7,671 nucleotides of DNA from a bacterium (lineage in GTDB: Bacteria > Bacillota_I > Bacilli_A > RF39 > UBA660), in assembly GCA_014845975.1 (NCBI GenBank), contig RKAN01000025.1, positions 1-7,671 on the forward strand, given 5' to 3'. A program made the position numbers and the translations under genes. Below, piece after piece: positions 6,956 through 7,671 of the stretch. The notes under the pieces were generated by a model. That model ran no database searches. It was given only the letters and a program-made list of their open reading frames with translations, and was not told the origin of the DNA. Numbering within the stretch: the first letter of the stretch is position 1; each line of letters begins with the position of its first letter.

Positions 6956-7540
6956 TTAGCTTAATTTAGAAATTGTTCCAAATAATGTTGGACTTCCAAT
7001 TGCACCAATAACGATAAAATCAATTTTATAATTGTAATCTAAATAGCCAGTAAAAGCATCTCCAATAGAAGCTGTTATACTATTAGCATTAATATATAAA
7101 TTGGTATTTTTACTATTATTCAAATAAGTACCAAAAAATACTGTTGAACTTCCATTTTTATAGATAGTCAAAGTTGCATTACTAGAATTTACAAATTGCC
7201 AATTAATTTGATAAGTTGTATTTTCAACAGTAATTTCTCCTATATAATTTTTAGTTGAATCACAAGAAAAAAATAGTTTTTTAGAAGTTTGTATAGCATT
7301 AATATTAGTTGCCATTGTTTCATAAGTATCATCCGATGTTGTGGATACTCCCTTATTTGTAATGGCTGCCGCTACTAATTCTTTTCCTGTTACTGCTTCA
7401 TTATATAATTCATCTAATGCATTATTTACTGTTTTATTTTGATAGGTTACATTTTTGGATGATATCGTAGTTGCTGCAATTACCACTCCTAAAGTAAATA
7501 CGATTCCTCCAATTATGATTCCTATTATTATATTTTTCAT
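6956..7540 (-). CDS. Small membrane-anchored, Asn-rich surface protein with phage-tail-like module
   Basis: I choose the ATG at 7540 (194 residues). It follows AAGGA (7549-7553) at 8 nt and begins exactly at a signal or anchor sequence. The frame stays open upstream to a TTG at 7603, but that extension crosses the G-run and has no ribosome binding site. Residues 4-23 form one hydrophobic segment ending in VIAATT, so the rest is probably outside the cell, anchored or released. Next come KTVNNALDELYNEA (36-49) and KELVAAAITNKGVSTTSDDT (53-72), which recall short modules in phage tail and surface proteins of gut Firmicutes (memory-based). The C-terminal part (about 88-194) is rich in Asn, Ser, Thr, Tyr and Ile, likely beta-structured, with one cysteine (FFSC). 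No LPXTG sorting motif is seen. Function is unknown. It lies upstream of proS on the same strand, and no terminator is visible between them. Confidence 0.75.
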   Translation of the reverse strand: MKNIIIGIIIGGIVFTLGVVIAATTISSKNVTYQNKTVNNALDELYNEAVTGKELVAAAITNKGVSTTSDDTYETMATNINAIQTSKKLFFSCDSTKNYIGEITVENTTYQINWQFVNSSNATLTIYKNGSSTVFFGTYLNNSKNTNLYINANSITASIGDAFTGYLDYNYKIDFIVIGAIGSPTLFGTISKLS

Positions 7541-7583
7541 AGCTTCATTCCTTCCTATACAACAAAAAGAGAGGTTTGTACCC

Positions 7584-7609
7584 CCCCCGTTTGCTTTCGG
7601 CAAAGGGAG
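7584..7609 (-). promoter_or_regulatory. GC-rich leader hairpin containing a G8 run
   Basis: On the minus strand CTCCCTTTGC (7609-7600) can pair with GCAAA-C-GGGGG (7594-7584) around the loop CGAAA, with one bulged C and one G-U pair. It ends 43 nt before the surface-protein ATG. The stem uses five of eight consecutive Gs (7581-7588). It is the most GC-rich patch in the window. It is not followed directly by a U-tract (the nearest run is about 15 nt on), so it looks like a leader or regulatory structure more than a terminator. No convincing promoter for the gene is visible in 7541-7671. Confidence 0.55.
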
Positions 7610-7668
7610 TTTATAATATTTTTAGACAACTTTTATAGAGGGTGTCATTACAAATTCCTGTTTGCTTT
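7586..7668. repeat. 12-bp direct repeat, one mismatch, 71 bp apart
   Basis: CCCGTTTGCTTT (7586-7597) and CCTGTTTGCTTT (7657-7668) differ at one base. On the minus strand both read AAAGCAAAC followed by A or G and then GG. The inner copy is part of the leader hairpin. The outer copy lies 3 bases from the window edge, so its full extent is unknown. Confidence 0.5.
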
Positions 7669-7671
7669 ATA

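Noticed and set aside
7541..7603. A 21-residue N-terminal extension of the surface protein from a TTG at 7603.
   Set aside because: It runs through the G8 run, lacks a ribosome binding site and places soluble residues before the membrane anchor. The ATG at 7540 has a proper binding site and starts the anchor directly.
7622..7648. An eight-codon minus-strand frame (MTPSIKVV) after AGGA, upstream of the leader hairpin, resembling a leader peptide.
   Set aside because: Such short frames are common by chance, its codons show no regulatory run of one amino acid, and no promoter for it is inside the window.
1..7671. CRISPR arrays, tRNA or rRNA genes, insertion sequences, toxin-antitoxin pairs or phage-defence genes.
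   Set aside because: No spaced repeat arrays, cloverleaf-forming segments, transposase-like frames or recognisable defence domains were found on either strand.

Overview
The window is strongly AT-rich, with A/T-ending codons, AGGAGG-type ribosome binding sites, sigma-A-like promoters and hairpin-plus-U-tract terminators. The standard code fits: genes end in TAA or TAG, and no gene needs TGA read as tryptophan. This points to a low-GC Gram-positive bacterium (Firmicutes/Bacillota, possibly a small-genome gut Bacilli or Mollicutes-related lineage). That placement is inferred from composition and gene families; no rRNA or other phylogenetic marker was compared.

Layout. (1) 1-248, minus: the first 82 codons of an unrecognised cytosolic protein that runs off the left edge. 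(2) 249-340: a divergent regulatory gap with a perfect 18-bp palindrome at the start of the next gene. (3) 341-1267, plus: uvsE, a UV-damage endonuclease, converging on the ABC operon through a shared bidirectional terminator (1272-1297). (4) 5257-1298, minus: a tight three-gene ABC exporter operon in the order ATPase, large double-FtsX permease, second ATPase, with a promoter region and AT-rich repeats upstream. (5) 6868-5441, minus: proS, the short archaeal/eukaryote-type prolyl-tRNA synthetase, with its own strong promoter and terminator. (6) 7540-6956, minus: a small membrane-anchored, asparagine-rich surface protein carrying a phage-tail-like short module. It is preceded by a leader with an eight-G run inside a GC-rich hairpin.

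How the genes relate. The three ABC genes should form one complex: a fused pseudo-dimeric MacB/FtsX-type permease with two different but catalytically intact ATPases. The other genes (DNA repair, translation, surface protein) look like independent transcription units. No CRISPR array, tRNA, rRNA, insertion sequence or integrase was seen. No clearly undescribed multi-gene system is evident. The best leads are the poly-G leader of the surface protein, the ATPase-permease-ATPase arrangement, and the palindrome at the uvsE translation start.
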